From Plasmodium malariae (lineage: Eukaryota > Apicomplexa > Aconoidasida > Haemosporida > Plasmodiidae), in NCBI RefSeq assembly GCF_900090045.1, contig NC_041781.1, forward strand, positions 507,501 to 571,500: a stretch of DNA of 64,000 nucleotides, written 5' to 3'. Numbering within the stretch: the first letter of the stretch is position 1; every line of letters starts with the position of its first letter. Below, one piece after another: positions 1 to 12,793 of the stretch. The notes under the pieces were generated by a model. It did not search any database. It saw only the letters and a list, made by a program, of their open reading frames with translations, and was not told the DNA's origin. A program made the position numbers and the translations under genes.

Positions 1-1031
1 AAAAAATGTATTAATCTGTTTATCTGTACATAAGAATAATATATTAACAGGTCATAAGCACTGTATTCATATAGTTTAAAATTTTATTACACCTATATAT
101 AATAAAATAATTAAAAGAATTAACAAATAATTAAAAAAAAAAATTAATAATGTTCCAATAAAACATAATAATTAATAAGTCTAAAACAAAATAACTATAA
201 AATCTAAAAAAAAATAATAAAATCTAAAAAAATAAAAAGAAAAACATTAAGTCCTACAACTATTAAATATTAATAGAAAACGATTATGATGTTACAAATA
301 AAATAAGTGTGCGTATTTAAAATAAAATGGATGATATATCTTCAGCAGATTTACGTAAACATATAAATGTATAAAATTTTACACATACATATGTATATAT
401 ATTTACACATAAGCACATTATGTGGTTGGTTATGCAGGTGAGCATATGAAAACGTTTGAAATATTCTATATAATTATTATTATAATAAAAAAAAAAAAAA
501 AAGAAGAAAAAAAAAGTGCAATTTTAATTACTATTATTAATAATAATAATTTACAATAATCGCATGAACCTGAAAAAATATTTTTAAATTAATTATATTA
601 TTATGCTTTAAAAAAAAAAAAAAAAATTACTTAAATAATGTTCCTAAATAAATATATTTAGTAATAATATATAAATTATAATACTATTTATTCTTTTTTA
701 TATCTATACATGTATTAACTGGTGCGTTGTATTGTGTGTATATGCACGTATGTGAAATATTTGATATTTTAGACAACTTGAGCTCCAAATATAAAATTAA
801 TCTATTAATACAAAAATATTACACGGGGAAACTTAAAATAAACGTTACAAATCTGATATACACACAACTCTGCATTAAAAATAAAATTATTACTACTTAT
901 TATACTTTAATAAGCATAAAAGCGTAATATGTAAAAAAAAAAAAAAAAAAAATTTAATAATTTCATTACAATTTAAAAAAAATTAAATATTTATATAAAA
1001 TGATTAACCATGTTCATGTATTCACACTAAC

Positions 1032-1072
<41 letters not shown>

Positions 1073-4000
1073 TTTAAACATACACATTATAAGTAGGTGT
1101 GCTATGACTTTTTAAAAAAAAAAAAAAAAAAAAAGGTTAACATGTACTCATACATATTTAATATATGGTTAGAAAATTAAAAAAAAAGTTATATATACAC
1201 TTATATATTTATAATATATGTTCTTGTAATATATAATAAAATGGTTGGTACAAATACGTAAATAAATTTATAAATATATAATATACAAGTGTAATAATTT
1301 TGACACATGAAAAAAAAAAAAAAAAAAAAGGAAAAAAAAATTAAAACAATTTGTATGCATAATATAAACCTAAAAATATATTTATAAAATTTAATTGATA
1401 AAAATTAAACGGTAAAACAACGTTAACCAGATAAGTAAAAAGGAAAAGAAGTATATGTACACATAAATACACGTACAGTTGTAAAAACGTACAATCTCTA
1501 TTAAAACATAAACACGCAATTATAAATGTTTCTAAAAAAATATACTGTTACCACACAATTTGCTTCTTGCTTCTTGTACAGGTACATTTATAATTATATA
1601 CACACATAAATATATATACATACACAGGTACATACATACATACATACATACATACGTGCATATATACATAAATGAGTTAATGTAAAGAAGGATAATAGTA
1701 AGTTCTCATCAATGAAATGGAAATGTTCTTACTTCCTATGTATTAGCATACGTATATCTTCTATAAATGTATGAATACGTCAATGTAAAATTTCATATAT
1801 GTATATATATAAAAATATATGAGTTATTCAGATATATCCCTTTTCCCTTCTTATGATATATACACATATATATATAAATGAATATATATACATATATATA
1901 CACATACTTACATACGTTACATTAGCTAAGACTGCTAGTTAAAATATTTCGACACAAAAAATTAACTATTAAAAATTATTAAAGACGTAATTGGTGATAT
2001 GTGAGCATGTATATGCTTTTAATATGGGAAACAACTGAAATTTTGAATAAAGGAACGTAAAAACATATACAAAATGTTTATATAAAATACTATAAAATTA
2101 TAAAAATATATATGGAAAATTTATTACATATTTATATATAATATATATATATATATATATAATATACATATAATATTTATATATATATTTTACATATGTA
2201 TTATATATAATTATATAAAAGGTTCATAAAGTTCATAAAAAAAAATACATATGTTTTTATTCTTTACTATTTAAAATAAGTTATGTAAAACAATAAAAAT
2301 ACATTTATTTATATATAAACTACTTTTTAAAGATTAAAAAAAAAAGCTACAATTAAAAAAATATATATATATATAATAAAATATATTCCATTAAATAGCG
2401 AGTTTTTTTTTTTTTTTTATGTAACCTTTTTTTTTTTTTTTCTTTAATTTTGTGTTTGGTACGATTTTATTGCTATTTTGTTATTTAATTATTACTATAT
2501 TTAAAAAAAATTTCACAAAACATTAATGTAATAATAATACATTACTATTTTTTATTTATAATATATGCACAAATATTTTTTCCTGTGTTTTTTGTAGTTA
2601 AATGCAAGTTTTTAATAAATAGTTCCATTAAAATTTTTTATGTGAACACAAAAAAAAGCATCATCTATCCTACATAATTTTAACATAGTGTTCATTGATA
2701 AATCGATTTTTCTTTTATTCACATGATATTTTAATAACTATTTTAGTGCCTGCTACATGTTAATGTACATATATTTAATGCTATAAAAAGTTAATACATA
2801 CATAAATGCTTATACAATATATGTATATATATATATATATTTATACTACGTTGTATATATGCACTTATAAAGGAACCATGTATTATACAGGAGCACCTCG
2901 AAATCAAAATACATTGTTCATATATGTATTATATATATATATATACATACATACATACATACGTGAATGGAGTTTAATAAAAGTGCATGAGCATATAATT
3001 TTTATAAGATATGTAAAAAATAAACCACAAAAGAAAAAAATTAAATAAAAAAATAAATGTGCTAACGAGCAAATGACCACGTAAAATGCTCCACAATTGC
3101 AATTTTTATAATGCTATCATTACATTATATATACCCCTCAAAAAACCTTTTTCCTTGTTTTTCTCTTGCATTTATGTATAAAATATTTATATATTTATAT
3201 ATATAGAGAGAGAGAACTATTTTCAATTTTTGTAATACAAAATAATGTAAATAATACAATGTGTTATGGGGCTACGATTTATTTTTTTATTTATACTTTT
3301 TAAAAATTATGAAAATTTAAAATAAAAATACATGTTTATCATTATTAACACAATATTGTGGTCATGTAAGTTCATCCATACACATATATATATATATATA
3401 TATATATGCATATATATAATTTTCGGTATAATTGTATTTTTAGGTTGTTAATATATTGTAATTATATATCACTTTAATTGTAATTCAGTATTTTAGTTTA
3501 TTGTAGTATACATAATATATATTTATACGTATATATATGATAGCTAATAAAATGCTTATAAACGAATGCAGTGTAATAATAAAGTGTAATATAATAACGA
3601 ATCAACTATTTTTCTTATTTGTATTTATAAGAGTAATGAAGAGACCCTATAATCTCACTTGCATGCAACTTATTTTAACCATTACTTATTTTTCATTTTC
3701 ATTGCGTTTCATGTCATTTCTAGGTTTATATATATAATATAATATAATACTGATACCCCATATATATATATATATTATATATTTTTTTTTTTATATCATA
3801 TTTTATAATTTTTAAAATGTTCAGAATTTTTAAAATTTATTTTACCTGTTTATTTTTTTTCTCATTTTTGAGATGTATAAACTATATATATAAAGTAATA
3901 TTTAAAAAAAAAAAAAATTTAAATATATATTTTCCTATAATTTTAATAGCATATTGTATCACAATTATTGCTATTTATATCTGTATATATTATATTATGT

Positions 4001-4795
4001 ATAGTGATAGAGAACAGTATAGGTGTGTACTTTTTTAAAATTTATAATATATTACAATACCATGCAAGTAGTACATTACATATGTATATATATATATATA
4101 TATATGTGTGTACATACGATTAAGCAGTGTGTATGCATCTTTTTTTATGTAATATATTTTTACTATTACAACCTTTCCCCCAAAATTGTAAGAAGCAAAA
4201 CAAGATGACGAATTATGCGTATACAACGATTTATTTATTACATACGCGTTGATAGATTATTGCGCATTTATATACGTTCGTACACACAAAATATAAGCAT
4301 ATGTACACATATGTACATAAATTTATACATTTATTTAAATGAACAATTTCATATAATGTTCTTTATTGCATTTGCTTAAAGAAAAAATTACAAACCAGCC
4401 AAATGCAGTTAAAATGGAGCTATCTTATTTTTTTTATTTTTCACAAAAGAAACCTTCTGCACAAAATGCTCCTATATCATGATCTAAAAAATTCTTGAAT
4501 TAATTCATTTTGCAAGAAAAGAAAAAAATGAAAAACAGAACAGAGTGAAACAAATAAAACAAAACAAAATGATTGGAAACTACCGAAATAAATATATTGA
4601 GAAAATTATGTACCTCTTTGTACGCATATTTGTTTTGTTGGAAGGTTAAAAAAAAAAAAAAAAAAAAAAAAGTACAAAGTGACGAGACACTGTTACCAGT
4701 TTTTAGCAGTTGTTTATATATTTATATTTACCAATATAAGCCAATACCCATATCCACACCCGCACATATACGTGTGCATACTTTAAAAATTTTTC
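1..4795. other. AT-rich gene-poor flank
   Basis: No gene is recognisable in these 4.8 kb. The stretch is dominated by A/T runs, (TA)n tracts (about 1040-1075, 2140-2165, 3380-3410, 4080-4105) and TACA-type repeats (about 1620-1665 and 2940-2960). Three ATG-initiated short ORFs on the + strand have slightly protein-like composition but no recognised homology: 2878-3048, 3537-3737 and 3817-4038. The last begins with a hydrophobic signal-like stretch. ORFs of this size are expected by chance at this base composition, so none is called. GC-containing segments occur throughout, so this is not the near-pure AT block typical of a Plasmodium centromere. Confidence 0.5.
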
Positions 4796-5998
4796 TCAGA
4801 AGGGGTAGTAAATGAACTCATTTTTATTTTCTCTATTTATTTTATGCTTGATTAAGCTATACGTTGGCGTGTGTTTTATATTAATTTTTTGTAAATTTGG
4901 AAAAGAATGTTTGAGTAACATTAAAAAATTATAAATTAAAAAATCTTGCTTATCATAATTTAAGGGCAAGGAAAAATATTTGTTGTTAAAAATGTTTTGC
5001 TGTTCCATTTCCATGGTTATTTCTTCTCTTTTTCTCCTTTCATCTTCCTCATTATCGTTATATAATAACAGTTCTGTATTAAATGACAAGTCAAAATATT
5101 TTAAATTTTTTAAATATGGAAAAGATTTAAATGAGCTTATTTTATTGAAGCTAATATTTATGTGTGTAATTTTTTTATGCTTATTTAACAAGCATTTTAA
5201 AAAAATAAATGATTCAATTTTATTATTTTGAAAATAAACATGCTCTAAATTTGGAAAATTTTCATTTAGTATACCTTCATCAACCGGCATATTTTCCACC
5301 TCTGCTTCGTTCTCCTGTACTCCTTCCCCTTCTGCGCCTTCTTCTTTAGCAATATTCCCTTGACATATATTCCCCAGTCCTCCTAGTTCATTATGCGACA
5401 AGCATAAAATGCGCAATTGCGTTAACGTGTATTTACACACATAAGGTACCTTGTTCAGGTAATTTTTCCTCAAATTTAATGCCCTTAAATTATTTAAATG
5501 TAGAATACCTTTTTCCTTAATTATATCGTTTTTAAAAAGAATGGATAAAATGTCATCAATCGAAATTTCAGTAAAATAATTAAATGATAAATCCAATTCC
5601 CAAATGACACTTAAATGTTTTGAATTATCATATTTTAAATTTTCAATATTATTTTGAGTCGTCAGCTCTTTTTTATATAAATGATAATTTGACTTTCCTC
5701 TACTTATCCTTTCCAACTCCTTTTGAGCTTTTTTTATGTCATCTATGATACTAATTTTATTTGCACTTACTATATCATCAAAAATTTGTTCACTCTTTAT
5801 ATTGAGCTTTTTAAAATTTAATATTATATTAATGTAGTTTTCATCAAACTCGTTCGTTCGTTCTATATAAGTGAAAACTCTTCTATCATTAAGAACATTC
5901 ATGGATTCATCCTCTTCTACTTTGTTTTCTGCATCTTCATTTCCTTCTTTCTCCTCCAAGCTTTCTGCCCCTTTTCCTTGAACATTTGAACATGTCAT
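4796..5998 (-). CDS. Leucine-rich repeat protein (possibly TBCE-like)
   Basis: A single-exon, 400-residue acidic protein. Successive leucine-rich repeats run from about residue 130 to 400, with repeat cores such as LDLSFNYF, LRALNLRKNYL, LRILCLSHNEL, LEHVYFQNNKI and LKYFDLSFN. The repeats are interrupted by a Glu-rich insert (about 218-240). The first 130 residues are charged and probably partly helical. There is no signal peptide, membrane segment or catalytic domain, so a cytosolic or nuclear scaffold is likely. The order and spacing of repeats recall the LRR block of tubulin-folding cofactor E, but the CAP-Gly domain expected there is absent, so that assignment is only a possibility. The start is the first in-frame ATG, just after a short purine-rich leader. 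Confidence 0.8.
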   Translation of the reverse strand: MTCSNVQGKGAESLEEKEGNEDAENKVEEDESMNVLNDRRVFTYIERTNEFDENYINIILNFKKLNIKSEQIFDDIVSANKISIIDDIKKAQKELERISRGKSNYHLYKKELTTQNNIENLKYDNSKHLSVIWELDLSFNYFTEISIDDILSILFKNDIIKEKGILHLNNLRALNLRKNYLNKVPYVCKYTLTQLRILCLSHNELGGLGNICQGNIAKEEGAEGEGVQENEAEVENMPVDEGILNENFPNLEHVYFQNNKIESFIFLKCLLNKHKKITHINISFNKISSFKSFPYLKNLKYFDLSFNTELLLYNDNEEDERRKREEITMEMEQQNIFNNKYFSLPLNYDKQDFLIYNFLMLLKHSFPNLQKINIKHTPTYSLIKHKINRENKNEFIYYPF

Positions 5999-6096
5999 GC
6001 TCCTAAAGGGGGGATAGAAAAAAAATGACTAAGAAGGCAGATATGCTTAGAAGTTGCAATGAATAGGGGCTCTCATTCGTGCTTTTATATACATAT

Positions 6097-6141
<45 letters not shown>

Positions 6142-7207
6142 CGAGCATACACACATGCTCACATACATATATGCATATATTTACATATGCATGCTCTTAT
6201 GTGTACTTATACTCAATTCAATAAATGATTACATCGAATTACCTTAAAATGCAAGGTGTGAGTTGTATCCCTCGTATATATAACCATATACCACAAAAAA
6301 AAAAAAGAAAAAAAACTCAAAAATTTTCTACATTTTTGCTAGAATTAAGAATTATTACATTATATATAATAGTATACATAGGAATTAGCAAGAAAAAAAA
6401 AAAAAAATGGTATAGAGAGAGGAAAGATACAAAAAAAAAAAAAAGATAAATCAGATAGAGAAGATAAAAAAAAAAAAAAAATAGTGCTAAAAAATAAATT
6501 CTCATAAAAAGGCTTATAAATAACTATTACCTATACCTACCTTTTTTTTTCCCGCTTATAGATACATTTTCTTCGTATATAACTTGGTTTGCTAAAATTT
6601 ATTTAAGGTATAATAATAGTACATGTCACTTTTCAATAATTAGAAGGAAAGATTAAAAATTCCGTTTACTACTTTTCTATAGTTTTTTTGCTATAAACTT
6701 TTACACATATGGGCTTACATATGTTGTGAGACGTAAAAATAGATATATATATATATATATACATACATATATACTTGCGTATGCTCATAGAATTAATATA
6801 TTTGCTGTGTTAATAACGGCTAAACATTAAAATTATTATTACCCTTTATATTTTCATTACATCACACATAAAGGGATATACATAAAATTGCCATTGTAGT
6901 TTGGCTTCTCTCATTTTTTATAGTTTACATTTATGTAATATATTTTTTTCCTTTTCATTATATTTATTTTATTTTTTAAATAATAAAAAAAAATTAATAC
7001 TTTTTTTTATGCTAAGGTAAATTTATTTTTTACCATCCCCCTTCATTGTTAGTATAAACTTTTCGTTCAACTCTTTTTTTTTGCAAAAACATCATATCTT
7101 TGGTTTTACGGTGGATGGAGAAACGAGAAAATACCAAATAAGGAGAAAAAAAAAGAAGAAAAAATGAGAAATATTCTTTTTTTTTTCCCCCCATGAACAT
7201 CATATAT
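5999..7207. other. Intergenic, low complexity
   Basis: This is the upstream region of the LRR gene. It contains a (TA)n tract at about 6098-6134 and several purine or poly-T runs (6295-6480, 6960-7080). I see no coding exon, RNA gene or repeat family. Confidence 0.5.
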
Positions 7208-7817
7208 GTATATATAAATATATATATATTTATATATCTTGAAGAAGAAATGTTTTTACGTACTTCGTAAGCTTCTTAACAATACCAATCAACTTTGTTT
7301 ATAGCTATTTTATTTTCATTAAAAAGTGTGTAATGGAATTGTTCAGAGATTTTTCGTTTTATAATGTTCCTTCATATCTTCATTTGTAGCTTTACTCTCG
7401 ATGTTCAGAAAGAAAAAATCAAGCATTTTAAAATATTTATATCTTCAGGAATGTTAAGGTGAACAATTTTTCTTCATTTCTTCCATTTGCACATGTACTA
7501 TTTTGTATTTTTAAGTTTTGTTCAGTTCTATTCAGTTACATTCTATTTAATTTTTTATTTATGGGAGGTCCTTTTTCAATGTAGATATTTTTTAATAATA
7601 AGTGCTTTATAAATATTATATGGAGGAGAATTTACTCGTCTTATAAGAGAATCTCTTCTATATTTTTGTAATTCTTGTCATCTAGTGTTTATATAGTACC
7701 ATCAACGTATTTCAAAGCCCTTAAACGTCCTTCAACAGATGAGATGGATTACTTTCTTTTTCCTTTTCCCCTTTTTTGTATAAAAAGCGGCATCTTGAAA
7801 TTTGACTTCATGTTCAT
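7208..7817 (-). pseudogene. Decayed J-domain (DnaJ-like) gene
   Basis: Read on the minus strand, this stretch has protein-like composition broken by many in-frame stops and at least two frame changes. At 7426-7343 one frame reads like J-domain helices I and II, including ATNEDMKEHYKTKNL, which aligns with the usual ATDEEIKKAYRKLAL pattern. A shift at about 7338 opens the next frame, which reads FHYT where HPD is expected. It then reaches EAYEV at 7275-7261, the hallmark of helix III (usually NEAYEVL), immediately after a TAA stop. Upstream, 7817-7430 gives a Lys/Asn-rich reading beginning at an ATG but interrupted by several stops. The order and spacing fit a J domain of about 60 residues. 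I infer a dead gene. Chance resemblance is the alternative. Confidence 0.45.
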
Positions 7818-8492
7818 GTTTTAAGTAATAACGTAATAATGTAATAATAGAAAAAATGGAAAAAAAAAAAAAAAAAGGCATCCTGATAACAAATAGATTA
7901 TTTTGCACTAATAACGCTAATGAACATCATTAACAATTCAGCACATTCAATTTAAATGCTAATTTCGCACATTCATTTGTAAGCATGTGTACATAGTGTA
8001 TATAGATATCGTATATTCTTACAAAACCCAGCGCATGTTCACGAGATAGGAAAATGTAGATCGGTAAAGGGTAATACATTAAGGAAAGGAATAAAAAAAG
8101 ACTTCTTTACGTACATGGTTTTCCTTATTCTTATTTTATTTATTTATTCTTTTTTTTAATTTTATTTTATTTTTTTCCTTTCAATTATTTGACACTTTTC
8201 AAAGTAGCAGTTAAGATTTACTGCTGAACAAAAAGAAGAGATGCACACGCACACACTTTATATTCTGCACTAAGAAATAAAAAAATTGCGACAGTATCAC
8301 AAATTATTGCGATAAATATAATCAGTCTGAACTCAGTGAACGGAAATGCTCAAAAGGTGTGAAGGTTTTATACATGACATATTTTAAATGATTTGTTTTT
8401 TTTTTTTTTTTTTTTTTTTTAAGAAAAACCTTCCCCCTCTTACTAATTATTCATCAGATTATTTTCATATGACATATAACAAAGTTGTAAAA
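7818..8492. other. Intergenic region upstream of the GSKIP-like gene
   Basis: AT-rich spacer with a 25-nt poly-T run at 8396-8420 shortly before the next start codon. I see no gene, RNA or repeat in it. Confidence 0.45.
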
Positions 8493-8816
8493 ATGAATAA
8501 TAATGAAATAAAAATTATCGAAAAAGAGTACGAAAATTTTTATGATAAATTCTCCTATATAAATGAAAATACATTTTGCTTAAATATAGTTATAAATGAT
8601 GAAACCGAAGAAAGATCAAGAAGTTTAAGAGAAAATAAAATTTTAAAACTTATTATTAAATTTCATTGTGGTTATTTTGAGGTACTGAACAATGAATTAA
8701 AAAAAGACGATAACAAAACTTTTGATAACATTGAACAGATTTTTAATACATTTTGTCCCTTATCATTTAAAAAATTTATTACTCAAAGAGTAAGAGATAA
8801 ATTAACTGCGTCCTAA
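8493..8816 (+). CDS. GSKIP-domain-like small protein
   Basis: A single exon encoding 107 residues. The ATG at 8493 has an A-rich context; an in-frame ATG at 8469 would add eight residues. Further upstream the frame runs into poly-T and is probably not translated. The core pattern is NIVINDETEERSRSLREN followed by LKLIIKFHCGYFEV and, near the C-terminus, IEQIFNTFCPLSFKKFI plus a basic helix. This resembles the GSKIP fold (GSK3-beta interacting protein, also found in CLU proteins), where a TxExR strand precedes hydrophobic strands and a final amphipathic helix. The similarity is judged by eye and is modest. If correct, the protein would be a small cytosolic kinase-scaffold-like factor. Otherwise it is a conserved hypothetical protein. 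Confidence 0.55.
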   Translation: MNNNEIKIIEKEYENFYDKFSYINENTFCLNIVINDETEERSRSLRENKILKLIIKFHCGYFEVLNNELKKDDNKTFDNIEQIFNTFCPLSFKKFITQRVRDKLTAS

Positions 8817-8857
8817 CAAGTCTGTTTTAGGGAATGCTTACTAATCGTAATGATCTT

Positions 8858-8892
<35 letters not shown>

Positions 8893-9296
8893 AGCACAGT
8901 TGAAATTGAGTTATATTATTTCCTCGTAAGTCTTAGCTGGATTAACAATACATTTTTAATTTATTTGTTTGGTTATTTCGCTACGTATGTGGTTACTGCA
9001 CTACCATTGTGGTTATGTATTTGCTTATTTTTTACAAAAGCAACGAAAATACTTGATCAGAGTAGTTATATAACTAACAATATGCTCATTGAATGTCACA
9101 TCTTTTCTATGATTTTTTTTTTTTTTTTTTAATTTGTACAAAGTTTAATATAAAGAGAAGACAGAAATTTATTCAGACAAATAGGATAATAAAACAGGAA
9201 GAAGTTATATTGATTAGAAGTAGAAAATTGTACCATTACTAAGATGCCTTAACATTCATAACAGCATAGTGCATTCTACGCAAACATTACGCATCC
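8817..9296. other. Intergenic with one open hydrophobic stretch
   Basis: Contains a long poly-T run (8858-8889). One + strand frame stays open from about 8925 to 9130 and reads as a hydrophobic segment followed by a polar tail (LDQSSYITNN), but it has no ATG and ends in poly-T. A missed last exon is conceivable, but I do not call one. Confidence 0.35.
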
Positions 9297-9565
9297 AAAT
9301 AGGCAGTAAAATAGGCCATAAAATAGGCCATAAAATAGGACATAAAAAAGGCCATAAAATAGGCCATAAAATAGGCCATAAAATAGGCCATGAAATAGGC
9401 CATAAAATAGGCCATGAAATAGGACATAAAATAGGCAGTAAAATAGGACATAAAATAGGCCGTTTAATAAGCAGTCAAATAAGCAGTCAAATAAGCAGTC
9501 AAATAAGCAGTCAAATAAGCAGTCAAATAAGCAGTCAAATAAGCAGTGACATAAGAAGTGACATA
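9297..9565 (+). repeat. 12-bp minisatellite, two linked families
   Basis: Roughly 22 tandem 12-mers. The first block uses units like AAAATAGGCCAT and the second like CAAATAAGCAGT, ending in GACATAAGAAGT variants. The array happens to keep a frame open (KIGH and SQIS repeats), but that frame has only a GTG and no ATG, so it is not called as a gene. The region 9566-10271 after it shows nothing recognisable. Confidence 0.85.
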
Positions 9566-10271
9566 AGAAGTGACATAGATGCCGGAATGCGTATCGAAAT
9601 ATTTACCAGTGTGCGTAGCAAAATATGCAGAGAAGGAACATAACTACATTACAACGTGAAACAAATTTATACCTTCGTCTATTGTGTTCAATTTGATGAC
9701 AATAAGGATTATTAAACTATAATAGTTTTAATATTAACAAATACTGAAAAGAATAATATGCACTTTCGTTTAACACTTCATACAGTTAATGCACATTGCT
9801 CTTTACTTGTTAAACGTAGCCTTTTTTTTTCCTCAAAAAAAGGAAAAAAATTTCATAAAGTAGAGAAATAAAATTGTATAATTAGGACTAAAAATAAGGT
9901 TAAATTAGGGTCAAAATATGGTCAAAATAAAAACCCGTTTAACCAACAAAAAACAGCACAAATATGAAAATTTCATATTATCTTTACAGAAATACATATC
10001 TATATGCACATCATACAGTAACATAGACGATAATTAATATTTCAAAAGAATAAGCTTAGTAAACGCGCATATATTCATTTTTGTAAAATAGTAATATATG
10101 ATTTATTAAAAATTAATAGCACTTTCTTATTAACATTTCAAATTAAAATATACACCTTTTGTCGTATTGTAAACAGAAAAAATTATCATACGAAATTGGT
10201 AGTTCATGCCGCACGCACGTGAGTTGGCATGTTTATAATAAGCAAAAACCTTCCCCGCACATACGTATATA

Positions 10272-10410
10272 TATATATACGCATGTATGTATACTCATGT
10301 ATGTATACTCATGTATGTATACTCATGTATGTATACTCATGTATGTATACGCGTGTATGTATGCGCATGTATGTATATGCATGTATATTTACGTATGTAT
10401 GTATTTACGC
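10272..10410 (+). repeat. 14-bp minisatellite upstream of TBCB
   Basis: Tandem copies of a 14-mer of the type ATGTATGTATACTC, drifting at the 3' end into GCGC-containing variants. It sits about 200 bp upstream of the TBCB start, so it probably lies in the 5' UTR or promoter. Confidence 0.8.
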
Positions 10411-10604
10411 GTGCGTATCTGAGCATACATCGGATACCAGTAAATTTAAGCAATTTCCAGCATATACATAATCTTACAAAGGCAGGCGCGGGTAGAATTT
10501 CACAAGCTCTGGTTACATGCATATATATGCTATGTAACATTTATGTACAGATACATATAAACACAAATAAGTCTTCACAAAAGAGTATTGCTTGCCCAAA
10601 AAAA

Positions 10605-11486
10605 ATGAGCGACTTTATAAAGGTTGATTTAACACACAATTTGTATAGGAACAAAAAATGGAAGGAAATAAAACTTAATAAATTTGAAAAAATAGAAAAT
10701 ATAAAAAGGAAAATATATACACATACAGGTACCCCTCATGATAATATGAACTTGTATGCATATGACGAATTAAATATTGAAAATACACAAGTGTTTTTAA
10801 ATAATGACCAATTATGTCTAAATGATTATAATGTTCGAGATAACTATACCATTTATATACAAGAGATGAATAACTCTTCTGCTAATGATATTATATATAA
10901 TATAGATGATGCGGAAAAATTAGAAAAGTTAAAGCACTTGAAATATGAAATAAATGAAGAAAATTATAATAAAAGACAAGATACCTTCAGAACGTTCCTA
11001 AAAAAGTTGAAGGACACAAAAAAGGGAAATATAACCAAAAAAGAACATACGGATGTACTAAATACGAATGTACTAAATACGAATGTACTAAATACGAATG
11101 TACTAAATACGAATGTACTAAATACGAATGTACTAAATACGAATGTACTAAATACGGATGTACTAAATACGAATGCACTAAATACGAATGCACAAGGTAC
11201 TTATAACAATACTTATGATAAAGAAGTATATAAAGTCGATACACGGTGTAGAATTAAAATGGGAGATCGAAGGGGGGTACTAAAATATATTGGAAATTTA
11301 AAAAATAATAATGAATTATATGTTGGAATTGATTTAGATGAACCCTTAGGTAACTCAGACGGCATGTATAAGAACCAATTCTTATTTGAATGTAAAGGAG
11401 ATAAATATGGTTATATAGGGCATATCAACTCAATTGAAATGGGTAACTTTCCTCCATTCGACATTATGAACTTGGAGGAGTTCTGA
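10605..11486 (+). CDS. TBCB: Tubulin-folding cofactor B (CAP-Gly protein)
   Basis: A protein of 293 residues starting at the ATG at 10605 (MSDFIKVDLTHN); the frame is open upstream only through a repeat. An N-terminal ubiquitin-like region (about 1-85) is followed by a coiled-coil linker. A pentapeptide VLNTN/VLNTD repeat follows, about ten copies encoded by 15-bp units at 11053-11190. A C-terminal CAP-Gly domain (about 211-290) contains GDRRGVLKYIG, LYVGIDLDEPLG, SDGMYKNQFLF and YGYI. The usual GKNDG motif reads GNSDG. The order Ubl - coil - CAP-Gly is diagnostic for TBCB/Alp11, which works with cofactor E on alpha-tubulin in the cytosol. The repeat linker is a Plasmodium-type insertion. Confidence 0.9.
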   Translation: MSDFIKVDLTHNLYRNKKWKEIKLNKFEKIENIKRKIYTHTGTPHDNMNLYAYDELNIENTQVFLNNDQLCLNDYNVRDNYTIYIQEMNNSSANDIIYNIDDAEKLEKLKHLKYEINEENYNKRQDTFRTFLKKLKDTKKGNITKKEHTDVLNTNVLNTNVLNTNVLNTNVLNTNVLNTNVLNTDVLNTNALNTNAQGTYNNTYDKEVYKVDTRCRIKMGDRRGVLKYIGNLKNNNELYVGIDLDEPLGNSDGMYKNQFLFECKGDKYGYIGHINSIEMGNFPPFDIMNLEEF

Positions 11487-11803
11487 GCAAACATGGAAGG
11501 AAACACATAAAAGCATAAATACATATATACATACATTGTTCACATATTTCATGACCTGTACAACTAGTGTCATATTTATACAACACAAACTGTCATACGC
11601 TCATATATTTTATACAATTTTATTAAATAATTTAATTCAGTATAAGAGAAAATTTTGAATTACAAACTATAGGTAACAATCAACATACGGTTAATTATTA
11701 TTCTTACAAATATTTATAATAGTTCTTGTTACTTTTTCGAACTTACCCCCTATTTCGTTCTTTTGTATACCAAAAATGAAGAAAATGTATTACCTCAAAT
11801 ATT

Positions 11804-11844
<41 letters not shown>

Positions 11845-12793
11845 TTATTTATATACATATATTTGCGTATCGATTCTCGTTGTTCTAAAATTTGGCAGTA
11901 ATTTTTTTTTTCCATTTTTCATACCCAAAAAAATTAAAAGTGAGGTATAGTCACTTAAAGGGCAGTATATTTTTCCATCACAGTTTTTTTTAAATTTTTT
12001 GCTTTACTGAAATTTTGATTTTGTATTTTATTTCATCATTTTCTCATTTGGTATAATAATATATATTCTTTTCTTTTCTTATCTTTTCTTTTTTTTTTTT
12101 TTTTTTTGGCTAAATTTAAGTAAAAACAAATTAAGCATAAAAATGAATTTAAACAATTAGTTCTATAATATATATACAACGAATTGTTAGTACAAGCTTT
12201 ATCCTTTCAAGGTTAAAACAAATTGGGACGATAAAAAAAAAAAAAAATATATAACAAAAAAATAGAAGAATTAATTAAGCATAAAAATATATCCATACGC
12301 ATAAATATAAGCATAATTATATATATAAGCATAATTATATGTATAAGCATAATTAAATGTACAAGCATAATTAAATGTACAAGCATAATTAAATGTACAA
12401 GCATAATTAAATGTACAAGCATAATTATATGTATACGCAAAATTATATGTATACGCATAATTAAATGTACAAGCATAATTATATGTATACGCATAATTAA
12501 ATGTACAAGCATAATTATATGTATACTCATAACATATAGTTATATGTTAATTTTTTTTTGAAGTTCCTAAAAGCATTTATTTGCGAAATGGAATTGGAAA
12601 AATAATATGTGAATATTTATTTAAAATTTTCTTCTTAATTAATGATTATTTTTGGCTTGTTTCCCATTTTGTATGTAATATTTGTTTTTAACCTATTGAC
12701 AGTCTTAAGAGAAAAAGCCATATATTTTTTAATAAAAATAAAAGTATTGTTATATATTAATTATATTTTATTTTAATTTTTTTTTTCAAAAAA
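11487..12793. other. Intergenic between TBCB and a small gene
   Basis: AT-rich spacer with a (TA)n tract at about 11808-11840 and poly-T near 12090. It contains the 18-bp minisatellite listed separately at 12290-12530. No exon or RNA gene is seen. Confidence 0.5.
12290..12530 (+). repeat. 18-bp minisatellite
   Basis: About 13 tandem units of the type ACAAGCATAATTAAATGT, with variants in which TATGTATAC replaces AAATGTAC. It opens a repetitive minus-strand frame, but the composition is purely repeat-derived and the array lies in the spacer upstream of the gene at 12794. Confidence 0.85.

Noticed and set aside
1..4795. Centromere or subtelomere
   Set aside because: No telomere repeat, no var/pir-type gene, and too many G/C-containing stretches for a Plasmodium centromere core.
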